DNA of 64,000 nucleotides, taken from positions 310,001 to 374,000 of the forward strand of contig NZ_VTWT01000002.1 of the NCBI RefSeq assembly GCF_008727925.1, written 5' to 3'. How positions within the stretch are numbered: position 1 is the stretch's first letter; each line of letters opens with the position of its first letter. Shown here piece after piece: positions 33,248-40,474 of the stretch. The notes under the pieces are model-generated. The model saw only the letters and a program-made list of their open reading frames with translations, had not been told where the DNA came from and did no database searches. A program made the position numbers and the translations under genes. The stretch is from Adhaeribacter soli (GTDB lineage Bacteria; Bacteroidota; Bacteroidia; Cytophagales; Hymenobacteraceae).

Positions 33248-33874
33248 ATGAACTTCAGGCAAACAGTTTTACAGGAGGGCATGAATATTTTCCAGCAGTA
33301 CGGCATCCGTAACCTGAGCATGGAAGCCATACTGACGCACCTGGATATCTCGAAGGGAACCCTGGCCGGAATTGCCCGCACCAAAGCCGAATTACTGGAC
33401 CTGTGCATAGAAGAAACGCTGGAAAGGCGCAAAGAAGAACTTGCCGCCATTATAGAAGAAGCCGACAATGCCGTAGAAGCCGTAATGGAATTAACCAAAG
33501 TACACTTAAAATCGCTGGCCGGCCATCATCCTGATTTTTTCCCCGACCTGAAAAACGAATACCAACCCAGTTGGGCAAAAGTGCAGCTGTTCTCCGACAA
33601 ATACATGCTGGCTTATTTAACCGAACTTTTTAACCTGGGCAAAGAGCAGGAATTATTTAAAGCCGACATCGACGGTAAAATGCTGAGCCAGCTCTTTCTG
33701 ATCCAAACCAATTCGGTAGTGGAAGCGGGTTTGCTGCAAAACCCTGATGAGAATTTCGATGCTGTTTTTAAAATGGCTTTTGAACTCTACCTGAGCGGCC
33801 TGCTTACCCCTAAAGGGCTGCAATTGCTTCAGGAATTAACTACCACTGAGAATGTTGCCTTAAAATTTGTCTAA
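33248..33874 (+). CDS. TetR-family-like regulator with altered recognition helix
   Basis: 208 residues from the ATG at 33248 (MNFRQTVLQEG). The N-terminal helix-turn-helix is recognisable (LQEGMNIFQQYGIRNLSMEAILTHLDISKGTLAGIARTKAELLDLCIEE). In typical TetR proteins the recognition helix reads SKGTLYxxFxxKEEL; here Ala40 and Ala43 replace the usual Tyr and Phe. The C-terminal ligand and dimer domain is all helical. It is a lone gene; gcvT is divergent and the sensor kinase follows 111 bases downstream. It may regulate its own promoter. The altered helix makes DNA binding uncertain. Confidence 0.72.
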   Translation: MNFRQTVLQEGMNIFQQYGIRNLSMEAILTHLDISKGTLAGIARTKAELLDLCIEETLERRKEELAAIIEEADNAVEAVMELTKVHLKSLAGHHPDFFPDLKNEYQPSWAKVQLFSDKYMLAYLTELFNLGKEQELFKADIDGKMLSQLFLIQTNSVVEAGLLQNPDENFDAVFKMAFELYLSGLLTPKGLQLLQELTTTENVALKFV

Positions 33875-33985
33875 GTCCACTCAAAATTCAATTATTGCTG
33901 TATTATTTCCGGAAACATTTTACGCCCGGACCGGATACCGGTTTTTAGCTTGTAAAGTATACCGGTTTCGATTAGTTTTACCCCC

Positions 33986-35497
33986 ATGAAGTTATCAACC
34001 AAGCTGTTTGCCGGGTTTACCATCGTCTCTTTTATCTTTATGGCGGTAACTTTTATCAACTACAACCTCTCCCAGGATGTACTTGAAAGCAGCGCGTGGG
34101 TGGGTCAGTCCCAGATCATTACGCGGAATTCCAGCAGCCTGCAACGCAACATTACCGATATGGAGAATGGCTTGCGCGGCTACCTGCTTACCGGCCAGGA
34201 AGAATTTCTGGAGCCCTACACGGCCTCCAAAGACCAGATTCCGCCTTTAATGCGGTCTATGGAAAAAATGGTGGCCAATTCTCCCGAGCAGGTAGATTAT
34301 CTTCAGAAAATAAACCTGTTGCATAACCGCTGGCTGAATGAATTTGCCGAACAGCTGATCGCGGAAAAAAGAAATGACATGGCTCTAAACCCGAATTCGG
34401 GCTTATCGGGCCTGAAAACGGCCGGGAAACTACGGGCTAAATTTGGCAAGCAACTTACCGATTCGGTACGGGTGCTGTTCAAGGAATTCAATTATTACGA
34501 ATACCGGGTACGGGATGCCCGCACCGAACGCCTGAACCAGGCCATTAATTATACCCGCAACGTTTCCACGGCTTTAACCATCTTTTCGGTACTGCTGGGC
34601 TTTGCCTGGGCGTGGTACATTACCCGGCTTATTTCCGGCCGTATCAGCACCATGGTGAAACTGGCCGATAAGATTTCCAAAGGCGATTACAAAACCCAGA
34701 TCGCCGATCCCGAACACGATGAGCTCAGCAAGCTTTCGGCCAGCCTGAACGTAATGGCTTCCACTATTGACCGGAACATTACCGAACTGGAACGTAAAAA
34801 CAAAGAGCTCGACCAATATGCCTACGTTATTTCGCACGACTTAAAAGCCCCGCTCCGCGGCATCGAAAATGCTTCGCGCTGGATCGAGGAAGACATGGGC
34901 CGCGACCTGCCGCACGGAATCCAGGAATACCTGATGATGATGCGCGTGCGCGTACACCGGATGGAAAACCTGATCAACGGCATTCTGGATCTGGCGCGCA
35001 TTGGCCGGACAAAGAAAATGGAAGAGCTGGTGGACGTACGGCAACTGGTAGTTGAAATCATTGATATGCTGAGCGTTCCCTCTAATTTCCGGATCGAAAT
35101 ACCAACCGAAATGCCGCATATTTACACCGTGCGCATTTACCTGGAACAGGTTTTCTCGAACCTGCTGAGCAATGCTATTAAATACAACGACAAGCCGGAA
35201 GGCTTAATAAAGGTCAGCTACATTGAATCTACGCAATACTATACCTTTTCCATCAGCGATAACGGACCGGGCATCGACCCTGAGTACCACGACCGGATCT
35301 TCGTGATTTTCCAGACCTTACAGGAACGCGATGCCATGGAAAGTACCGGCGTAGGGCTTGCCATTGTGAAAAAAATTCTGGAGCGGCAGGGCGGCACGAT
35401 AAACGTACAATCGGAACCGGGAAAAGGCGCTACGTTTACTTTTAACTGGCCAAAAATTCCGCTTCAGGAAACAAATTCTTTTATTGGGAGTAATTAA
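33986..35497 (+). CDS. Membrane sensor histidine kinase (CHASE3-HAMP-HisKA-HATPase)
   Basis: 503 residues. Membrane helix at about 8-27, an extracytoplasmic helical CHASE3-type sensor (about 28-190, with the NGLRGYLLTGQEEFLEPY signature), a second membrane helix (about 195-212), HAMP (about 213-265), then HisKA with the phospho-acceptor His284 in YAYVISHDLKAPLRGIENASRW. The ATP-binding domain shows NLLSNAIKYND, DNGPGIDPEYHDRIF and STGVGLAIVKKI. The layout and close neighbour resemble the phytochrome-associated kinase/Rcp1 pairs without the photosensory module. The regulator gene follows 25 bases later, so they form one unit. The signal is unknown. Confidence 0.92.
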   Translation: MKLSTKLFAGFTIVSFIFMAVTFINYNLSQDVLESSAWVGQSQIITRNSSSLQRNITDMENGLRGYLLTGQEEFLEPYTASKDQIPPLMRSMEKMVANSPEQVDYLQKINLLHNRWLNEFAEQLIAEKRNDMALNPNSGLSGLKTAGKLRAKFGKQLTDSVRVLFKEFNYYEYRVRDARTERLNQAINYTRNVSTALTIFSVLLGFAWAWYITRLISGRISTMVKLADKISKGDYKTQIADPEHDELSKLSASLNVMASTIDRNITELERKNKELDQYAYVISHDLKAPLRGIENASRWIEEDMGRDLPHGIQEYLMMMRVRVHRMENLINGILDLARIGRTKKMEELVDVRQLVVEIIDMLSVPSNFRIEIPTEMPHIYTVRIYLEQVFSNLLSNAIKYNDKPEGLIKVSYIESTQYYTFSISDNGPGIDPEYHDRIFVIFQTLQERDAMESTGVGLAIVKKILERQGGTINVQSEPGKGATFTFNWPKIPLQETNSFIGSN

Positions 35498-35522
35498 TTC
35501 AAATTAACCGTTTTTTAACGAT

Positions 35523-35960
35523 ATGACGAACAACCAAGTTAATATTTTGCTCGTGGAGGATGACTACTTAGACATCATGAACGTGGAACGCGAGTTGAAA
35601 AAACTTAACGTGAATTTACCCCTCCACGTGGCCCGTAACGGCCGGGAGGCTTTAAATATGTTGCGTGGCGAAGCGGGCACCCCTAAGATCACACCGCTGC
35701 CAAGCGTGGTGCTGCTCGACATAAACATGCCCAAAATGAACGGGATCGAGTTTCTGGATTCGGTTCGGAAAGACCCGGAGCTGATGCACCTGAACGTTTT
35801 CATCATGACCACTTCCAACGAAGAAACCGACCGCCTGGCCGCGCAAAACCTCCGGGCAACCGGCTACATCGTAAAACCGCTTTCTTTCGACAAATTCGGC
35901 GGCACCGACTCTACGCTCGACAGCTTCAACCTGATGCTGGATCTGCTGAAGATCAAATAA
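35523..35960 (+). CDS. Rcp1-like single-domain response regulator
   Basis: 145 residues consisting of one receiver domain and no output domain. The acidic pocket is VEDD (11-14), the phospho-acceptor is Asp66 in VVLLDINMPKMNG, then Thr in MTTSN and Lys in YIVKPLSF. Insertion-bearing Rcp1-type receivers have this length. It should accept phosphate from the kinase encoded 25 bases upstream and pass the signal by protein contact. A strong terminator follows the stop. Confidence 0.92.
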   Translation: MTNNQVNILLVEDDYLDIMNVERELKKLNVNLPLHVARNGREALNMLRGEAGTPKITPLPSVVLLDINMPKMNGIEFLDSVRKDPELMHLNVFIMTTSNEETDRLAAQNLRATGYIVKPLSFDKFGGTDSTLDSFNLMLDLLKIK

Positions 35961-35975
35961 TAAGCTATTAGCGGT

Positions 35976-36005
35976 ATCCGGGCAGGTTGCTGCCCGGATT
36001 TTTTT
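35976..36005 (+). terminator. Terminator of the two-component operon
   Basis: Perfect stem ATCCGGGCAG / CTGCCCGGAT around GTTG, followed by a run of seven T. It begins 15 bases after the response regulator stop. Confidence 0.92.
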
Positions 36006-36088
36006 ATCCCCTGCCCTCTTCGCAACTGGTCCGGATTGCGCTGCAATGCTGACCGCCTTCATTTCTGTGTTCCACGTAAAACCCTTGC

Positions 36089-37279
36089 ATGAATCCGTAT
36101 TCCATACTTATTTTCCTGAGCGTTCTGGTAATAATATCGTATGGGTTCGATCTGCTCTCAAAAAAAACCAAGATCCCTTCGGTGCTCATGTTACTGGCCT
36201 GTGGCATTGGCCTGCAATATGTGGCGGCTCATTTTGGTTTCAGTTTTGTACTGCCCCGGGTGGTTCTGGAGCTGTTCGGAATAATCGGATTAATTCTGAT
36301 TGTACTGGAAGGTTCTTTAGACCTGGAACTCAGCCGCGAAAAGATTCCCATTATCCGGAAATCCTTTCTGGCGGGATTGCTGATCCTGGTGCTTTCAGCA
36401 GTTTCTATTGCTTTTATCATTCAGTTCACTCACAATGTGCCGTTTCAGCAATGCCTGATAAATGCTACGCCCCTGGCCGTAATCAGCAGTGCCATTGCCA
36501 TACCCAGCGTAACGAACTTATCGAAGGAAAAGAAAGAGTTCATTGTTTATGAATCTACTTTCTCGGATATCCTGGGCATTATGCTTTTCAATTTTGCCAT
36601 TCAGGATAATTTCGCCCAGTCCATTTCGATCGTGACTTTTTTATGGGACCTGATCCTGATCGTGGTGGTATCGATTGTAAGCTGTACGGTACTCATTTTC
36701 TTCATAAACCAGATCACCCACCACACCAAGTTTTTCCTCATCCTGGCCGTGCTGATCCTGATCTATTCTACTTCGAAGATCTTCCACCTCAGCCCGCTTT
36801 TACTCGTAATGGCTTTCGGCATAATTTTAAATAATACTGATCTGATCGTAAAGCGCCGCCTGAAAGGCTTTATCCGGACCGAAAAGTTAAAAGAAGAAGT
36901 AAACCAGCTTAAGATCATTACGGCCGAATCGGCATTCCTTATCCGGACGTTTTTCTTTTTGATCTTCGGCTTTTCTTTTGAATTGCATAAGCTCCTGGAT
37001 ACCCAGTTGCTTTTTATCGGCAGCCTTATTGTTACCACGCTTACGCTGATCCGCCTTTTTTACCTTCGTTTTATTTCCCGTACCAGCCTTTTCCCGGAGC
37101 TTTTCATTGCCCCCAAAGGCCTGATAACCATTCTGCTTTACTATAGCATCCCGGCTAAATTCCTGATCCCTAATTTTTCGGAAGGTGTGCTCTTTTTTGT
37201 GATCATTCTTACCGGCCTGATCATGCTTTTCGGCCTGCAGGTAAGCAAACAACCCATTTCGGAAGAAACTAACTTTTAA
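36089..37279 (+). CDS. Cation/proton antiporter-like membrane protein
   Basis: 396 residues, nearly all hydrophobic with about 11-12 membrane helices. The N-terminal ISYGFDLLSKKTKIPSVLMLLACGIGLQYVA and GLILIVLEGSLDLELS blocks, and SSAIAIPSVTNLSKEKKEFIVYESTFSDILGIMLFNF, fit the sodium/proton antiporter (CPA) superfamily; SDILG provides the acidic residue in the ion-binding region. It lacks the C-terminal TrkA-N domains of KefC-type members. It probably exchanges Na+ or K+ for protons across the inner membrane. It is a single gene with a weak terminator after it. Confidence 0.78.
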   Translation: MNPYSILIFLSVLVIISYGFDLLSKKTKIPSVLMLLACGIGLQYVAAHFGFSFVLPRVVLELFGIIGLILIVLEGSLDLELSREKIPIIRKSFLAGLLILVLSAVSIAFIIQFTHNVPFQQCLINATPLAVISSAIAIPSVTNLSKEKKEFIVYESTFSDILGIMLFNFAIQDNFAQSISIVTFLWDLILIVVVSIVSCTVLIFFINQITHHTKFFLILAVLILIYSTSKIFHLSPLLLVMAFGIILNNTDLIVKRRLKGFIRTEKLKEEVNQLKIITAESAFLIRTFFFLIFGFSFELHKLLDTQLLFIGSLIVTTLTLIRLFYLRFISRTSLFPELFIAPKGLITILLYYSIPAKFLIPNFSEGVLFFVIILTGLIMLFGLQVSKQPISEETNF

Positions 37280-37288
37280 GTTAAAACC

Positions 37289-37321
37289 GGGAAAAGCTAC
37301 CTGGCTTTCCCCTGCTTTTTT
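37289..37321 (+). terminator. Probable terminator of the antiporter gene
   Basis: Stem GGGAAAAGC with GCTTTCCC (one bulged A) is followed after three bases by TTTTTT. It starts 10 bases after the stop codon. Confidence 0.6.
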
Positions 37322-37394
37322 GTGGTAAACGATACGGGTTTAAGGTAACACTCCGGACTCAGGACTCTTAAAGTTCGAAAGCTCTTAAAATTGC

Positions 37395-37635
37395 TCTTGG
37401 GCGTTTATGTCATAGTCGTCAGGCTAAGCTGATTTATTGTGATTTTTACCTGTAGAGACGTAATATATTACGTCTCCATTCGGGGCACAAACGCTGGTGG
37501 TTAACGCCAGAGCCGGCTAACAGGCGAGTACCAGAGGTTGCCTGTTTGTCGCAATGCTGTAAAAGACGTAATATATTACGTCTCTACAGGTTGCTCCGGC
37601 AATTAGCCTGACAGCTTTGGCGTTTATGCCCAAGA
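37395..37635. repeat. Nested inverted element with two GACGTAATATATTACGTC palindromes
   Basis: Outermost arms are CTTGGGC (around 37398) and GCCCAAG (around 37630). Next come GTCAGGCTAA (around 37419) and TTAGCCTGAC (around 37604), then 27-bp arms 37449-37475 and 37564-37590. Each of these inner arms is itself the palindrome AGACGTAATATATTACGTCT. The centre holds two further stems (CTGG/CCAG near 37491-37510 and CAGGC/GCCTG near 37521-37544). The whole unit has no open frame of note and lies between the antiporter and ankyrin genes. Confidence 0.75.
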
Positions 37636-37735
37636 AATTATCGGGTATTACCTGCTTTTCACCCTACCTTTTAACTACCGCCAAAGCACCTTTTCAGGCA
37701 AAACCGTATACGTTAATACCTGAAAACTCAGAAGT

Positions 37736-38440
37736 ATGAAGGAAAGGTTGTTAACCATTGTCTATTTTATGAATACCCTACTGTTGCTGCTATCTTTTTT
37801 ATTTTTCACCACCTGCCACTCAGAAACCGCTATGCAAACCCAGAACAACCATGCATCTTTAATTGGAGCCGTAAAAAACGGAAAGTTAAACGAAGTGGAA
37901 GCTGCCCTGAAAAATGGCGCCGACGTGAATACTACCGACAGGAACAAGCGTTCGCTTTTACTCATTGCTACGCACGCCAATGACCTGAAAATGGCACAAT
38001 TACTGGTGGCCCACGGTGCAAACGTAAACCAGCAGGATGAAATTCAGGATAGCCCTTTCCTTTATGCAGGGGCCTCTGGCTACACGCCTTTCGTGAAATT
38101 ATTTCTGGAAAACGGCGCCCGTTTCGATGTTTACAACCGGTACGGCGGCACCGCTCTGATCCCGGCCTGCGAACGCGGCCACGTGGAAACCGTAAAACTG
38201 TTGGCCAACACCAAAGGCTTTCCCATAGACCACGTAAATAAACTCGGCTGGACGGCTTTGATGGAAACCGTAGTACTCGGCGACGGCAGCAACAAATACC
38301 TGGAAATTACCAAAACCCTGATCGCGGCCGGTTGCGACGTTAATATTCCGGACAAAGATGGCGTAACCGCCCTGCAACACGCAAAAAAACGAAACTTCAC
38401 CGCCATTGCAGAAGTGCTCGAAAAAGCGACAAAAAAATGA
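37736..38440 (+). CDS. Ankyrin-repeat lipoprotein
   Basis: 234 residues. The N-terminus MKERLLTIVYFMNTLLLLLSFLFFTTC suggests lipid attachment at Cys27, although a shorter start at the second Met would also keep the signal. About five ankyrin repeats follow (NGKLNEVEAALKNGADVNTTDRNKRSLLLIATHANDLKMAQLLVAHGANVNQQDEI, then SGYTPFVKLFLENGARFDVYNRYGGTALIPACERGHVETVKLL, and others). Ankyrin repeats bind proteins; in this phylum such lipoproteins are often paired with a catalase or other partner, but none is adjacent here. Function unknown. Confidence 0.82.
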   Translation: MKERLLTIVYFMNTLLLLLSFLFFTTCHSETAMQTQNNHASLIGAVKNGKLNEVEAALKNGADVNTTDRNKRSLLLIATHANDLKMAQLLVAHGANVNQQDEIQDSPFLYAGASGYTPFVKLFLENGARFDVYNRYGGTALIPACERGHVETVKLLANTKGFPIDHVNKLGWTALMETVVLGDGSNKYLEITKTLIAAGCDVNIPDKDGVTALQHAKKRNFTAIAEVLEKATKK

Positions 38441-38489
38441 TCTTAAGCAGCCTGGTCAGCTGTCGGAAAATTGCCTGAGACCTAAAAAG

Positions 38490-38657
38490 TTAGACCGTTT
38501 CAGTCTGACGAATGTCTATCCTAAATCAGCTTTTTCGGATATTTCTATCCGAGAACTTCCTGTAGGGGATCTATTGATCCCCGGATTTTAGCCTAAAAAT
38601 GGCCCACGCGGGTTAATAAACCCGCAACATGATGTTTCCGGATCAATAGATCCGGAA
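38490..38657. repeat. Array of five small hairpins with covarying stems
   Basis: Hairpins lie at 38489-38509 (GTTAGAC/GTCTGAC, one wobble), 38535-38552 (TCGGATA/TATCCGA), 38565-38582 (GGGGATC/GATCCCC), 38608-38625 (GCGGGTT/AACCCGC) and 38636-38657 (TTCCGGATC/GATCCGGAA). Loops of the last four are TTTC, TATT, AATA and AATA. The size and spacing match the array at 3717-3831 with a different core. They occupy the gap 38441-38742 between convergent genes; no gene is visible there. Confidence 0.8.
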
Positions 38658-38742
38658 GAGCAGACTTGAAAAATTTCACGGAAACAGGAGCAACTTACCG
38701 GTTACAGGCTCAGAATGCTTTTTTACCTGAAATACTACCGTT

Positions 38743-39342
38743 TTAAAGGCAGAACTCCAGTTGATCAGGCAATAAACGGAAGGTTTTGCGGTGATATGGG
38801 GTAGTACCTAATCGGGAAATGGCTTCGCGGTGCTTTGGGGTAGGATAACCGACATTCGTTTCCCAGCCGTACCCCGGAAATTCAGCGGCCAACTTGTGCA
38901 TCAGGTCGTCGCGGTAGGTTTTAGCCAGAATGGAAGCAGCCGCTATGGAAAGGTAAATGCCATCGCCTTTTATAATGCAGGCGTGCGGAATATCCTGGTA
39001 TTTATTGAACCGGTTGCCGTCGATGATCAGAAATTCCGGCTTTAACGAGAACTGGTCCACCGCGCGGTGCATCGCCAGAAACGAAGCGTTCAGGATGTTG
39101 ATCTGGTCGATCTCTTCGTGCGAAACCACGCCTACGGCCCACTGTACGGCCTCTTTGCAGATCTCCTCCCGAAGGCTTTCCCGATCCTTTTGCGATAATT
39201 GTTTCGAATCGTTCAGCACTGGATGGTGATAATCGGGCGGTAAAATAACGGCGGCGGCCACTACCGGACCGGCAAGGCAACCCCGTCCAGCCTCGTCGAG
39301 GCCGGCTTCCAGTATTTTTCCGCTATGATTAGACAACAACAT
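38743..39342 (-). CDS. rnhB: Ribonuclease HII
   Basis: 199 residues, the usual size. RNase HII cuts the RNA strand of RNA-DNA hybrids and removes single ribonucleotides from DNA. Catalytic carboxylates are seen in [21 protein letters not shown] (Asp16, Glu17) and FLIIDGNRF; the [24 protein letters not shown] and [11 protein letters not shown] blocks are typical. The start is ATG at 39342. It is transcribed toward the ankyrin gene and away from the Nudix gene. Confidence 0.95.
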   Translation of the reverse strand: MLLSNHSGKILEAGLDEAGRGCLAGPVVAAAVILPPDYHHPVLNDSKQLSQKDRESLREEICKEAVQWAVGVVSHEEIDQINILNASFLAMHRAVDQFSLKPEFLIIDGNRFNKYQDIPHACIIKGDGIYLSIAAASILAKTYRDDLMHKLAAEFPGYGWETNVGYPTPKHREAISRLGTTPYHRKTFRLLPDQLEFCL

Positions 39343-39419
39343 GCTTTAAAGACAATCTTCAGGAATAAAAAATTTCAATTCGAAATTACGTTATTTGCAT
39401 CAAAGCTCAGCACAATTTT

Positions 39420-39971
39420 ATGGCAGAAGAAGTAAAAAACCCATGGACCACCTTATCTACCAAACCGGTTTACAAAAATCCCTGGATCAGCGTGCGCGAA
39501 GACCAGGTTATTAACCCCAAAGGCGGCAATGGCATTTATGGTGTGGTTTCGTTCAAAAACAAAGCCATCGGCATCATTCCCCTGGATGAAGAAAATAATA
39601 CTTACCTGATTGGCCAGTACCGCTATTCGCTGAACGAATATTCCTGGGAAATTCCCATGGGAGGCGGCCCGGTAGAAAAAGATATTCTGGAATCGGCAAG
39701 GCGCGAACTGAAAGAAGAAACCGGTTTTACCGCCGCCAAATGGACCAAAGTCTGCCGCCTGCACACTTCCAACTCCGTTACCGACGAAGAAGGCTTCGTT
39801 TTCCTGGCCCAGGATCTGACCGCCGGCGAAACCGAATTTGAAGAAACCGAAGATCTGCAAATAAAAAAAATACCATTTTACAAAGCCGTAGAAATGGTAA
39901 TGCGCGACGAAATAACCGATGCCATCAGCGTAGCCGGTATCCTGAAAGTTGCCCGATTGCTTGGCTTATAG
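39420..39971 (+). CDS. Nudix hydrolase (ADP-ribose pyrophosphatase-like)
   Basis: 183 residues. The Nudix box lies in EIPMGGGPVEKDILESARRELKEETGF. The RELxEExGF part that binds metal is intact, but Lys replaces the Glu expected six residues after the first conserved Gly of the motif. Length, the IPMGGG lead-in and the DLQIKKIPFYKAVEMV ending fit the ADP-ribose/nucleoside-diphosphate-sugar group of housecleaning enzymes. It is a single gene, divergent from rnhB across 77 bases. The substrate is inferred. Confidence 0.85.
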   Translation: MAEEVKNPWTTLSTKPVYKNPWISVREDQVINPKGGNGIYGVVSFKNKAIGIIPLDEENNTYLIGQYRYSLNEYSWEIPMGGGPVEKDILESARRELKEETGFTAAKWTKVCRLHTSNSVTDEEGFVFLAQDLTAGETEFEETEDLQIKKIPFYKAVEMVMRDEITDAISVAGILKVARLLGL

Positions 39972-40023
39972 GTTCGTTGTTCGGATTCTAAACTTACCTT
40001 ACGCAAGATTTCATTGTACCTTA

Positions 40024-40079
40024 TTCATTGCCGTCTGCTTTAGCTGACGGGACCGTCCGCTAAAGCAGACGGCAATGAA
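40024..40079. repeat. Tight inverted repeat, GCTAAAG family
   Basis: Arms of 27 bases (40024-40050 and 40053-40079) with one mismatch and only two bases (GA) between them. Each arm contains a smaller stem, CCGTC...GACGG, around a GCTTTAGC/GCTAAAGC core. The same half-unit occurs at 30681-30706, together with TTACGCAAGAT in both places (39999 and 30479). Confidence 0.8.
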
Positions 40080-40115
40080 AGGGAAACCAAGTTGTAAATT
40101 AATGCCAAAGCATGT

Positions 40116-40314
40116 CGCAAGTTTAGCGTCAGCGTAACTTGTGACTTTTCCTGATAGCCAGTTTGTAACTGGCGGAAGCATTGCGTTTTTTCTATTGCAT
40201 TCTGCTGCAAAACCTGTCCTTTTCATCGTCAGCCGCTTTTGATTTCCTTGCAGGCAAGGTCAGTTACAAACTGACCAAATGGCTACCCACAAGTTACGCT
40301 TCGCTAAACTTGCG
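40116..40314. repeat. Composite inverted element with TTTGTAA hairpins
   Basis: Outer arms of about 28 bases (40116-40143 and 40288-40314) differ by one or two bases at the centre and share GCAAGTTTAGCG and GCGTAACTTGTG. Inside are stems GCCAGTT-TGT-AACTGGC (40157-40173) and GGTCAGTT-ACA-AACTGACC (40258-40276). The second reads TTTGTAA on the other strand. These share the TTTGTAA core with the hairpins at 11202 and 11234. The element fills most of the 503-base gap 39972-40474, where I see no gene. Confidence 0.75.
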
Positions 40315-40400
40315 CGATGCGCATGAAAGGCTAAGGATCAGAACAAAAAATCTGCCCTGCCTGAAAATCCATCACCAAACTTCCATCCTTTACAAACAAA

Positions 40401-40433
40401 ACCGAACAACGAGCAACGAATAACGAACAACGA
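40401..40433. repeat. AACGAATAACGAACAACGA near-tandem repeat
   Basis: Imperfect 7-8 base units of the type AACGAAC / AACGAAT upstream of plsC. The complement occurs at 41517-41540 and the same strand again at 41641-41671. Confidence 0.55.
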
Positions 40434-40460
40434 TTTAAGCAACGATTTCCGAATTATTCG

Positions 40461-40468
40461 TAAATTTG
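40461..40468 (+). promoter_or_regulatory. TAnnTTTG box placed for a leaderless plsC message
   Basis: TAAATTTG matches the -7 consensus. Its last base lies 7 bases before the plsC ATG at 40475, so transcription would start at or next to the start codon. Confidence 0.5.
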
Positions 40469-40474
40469 GGCGGT

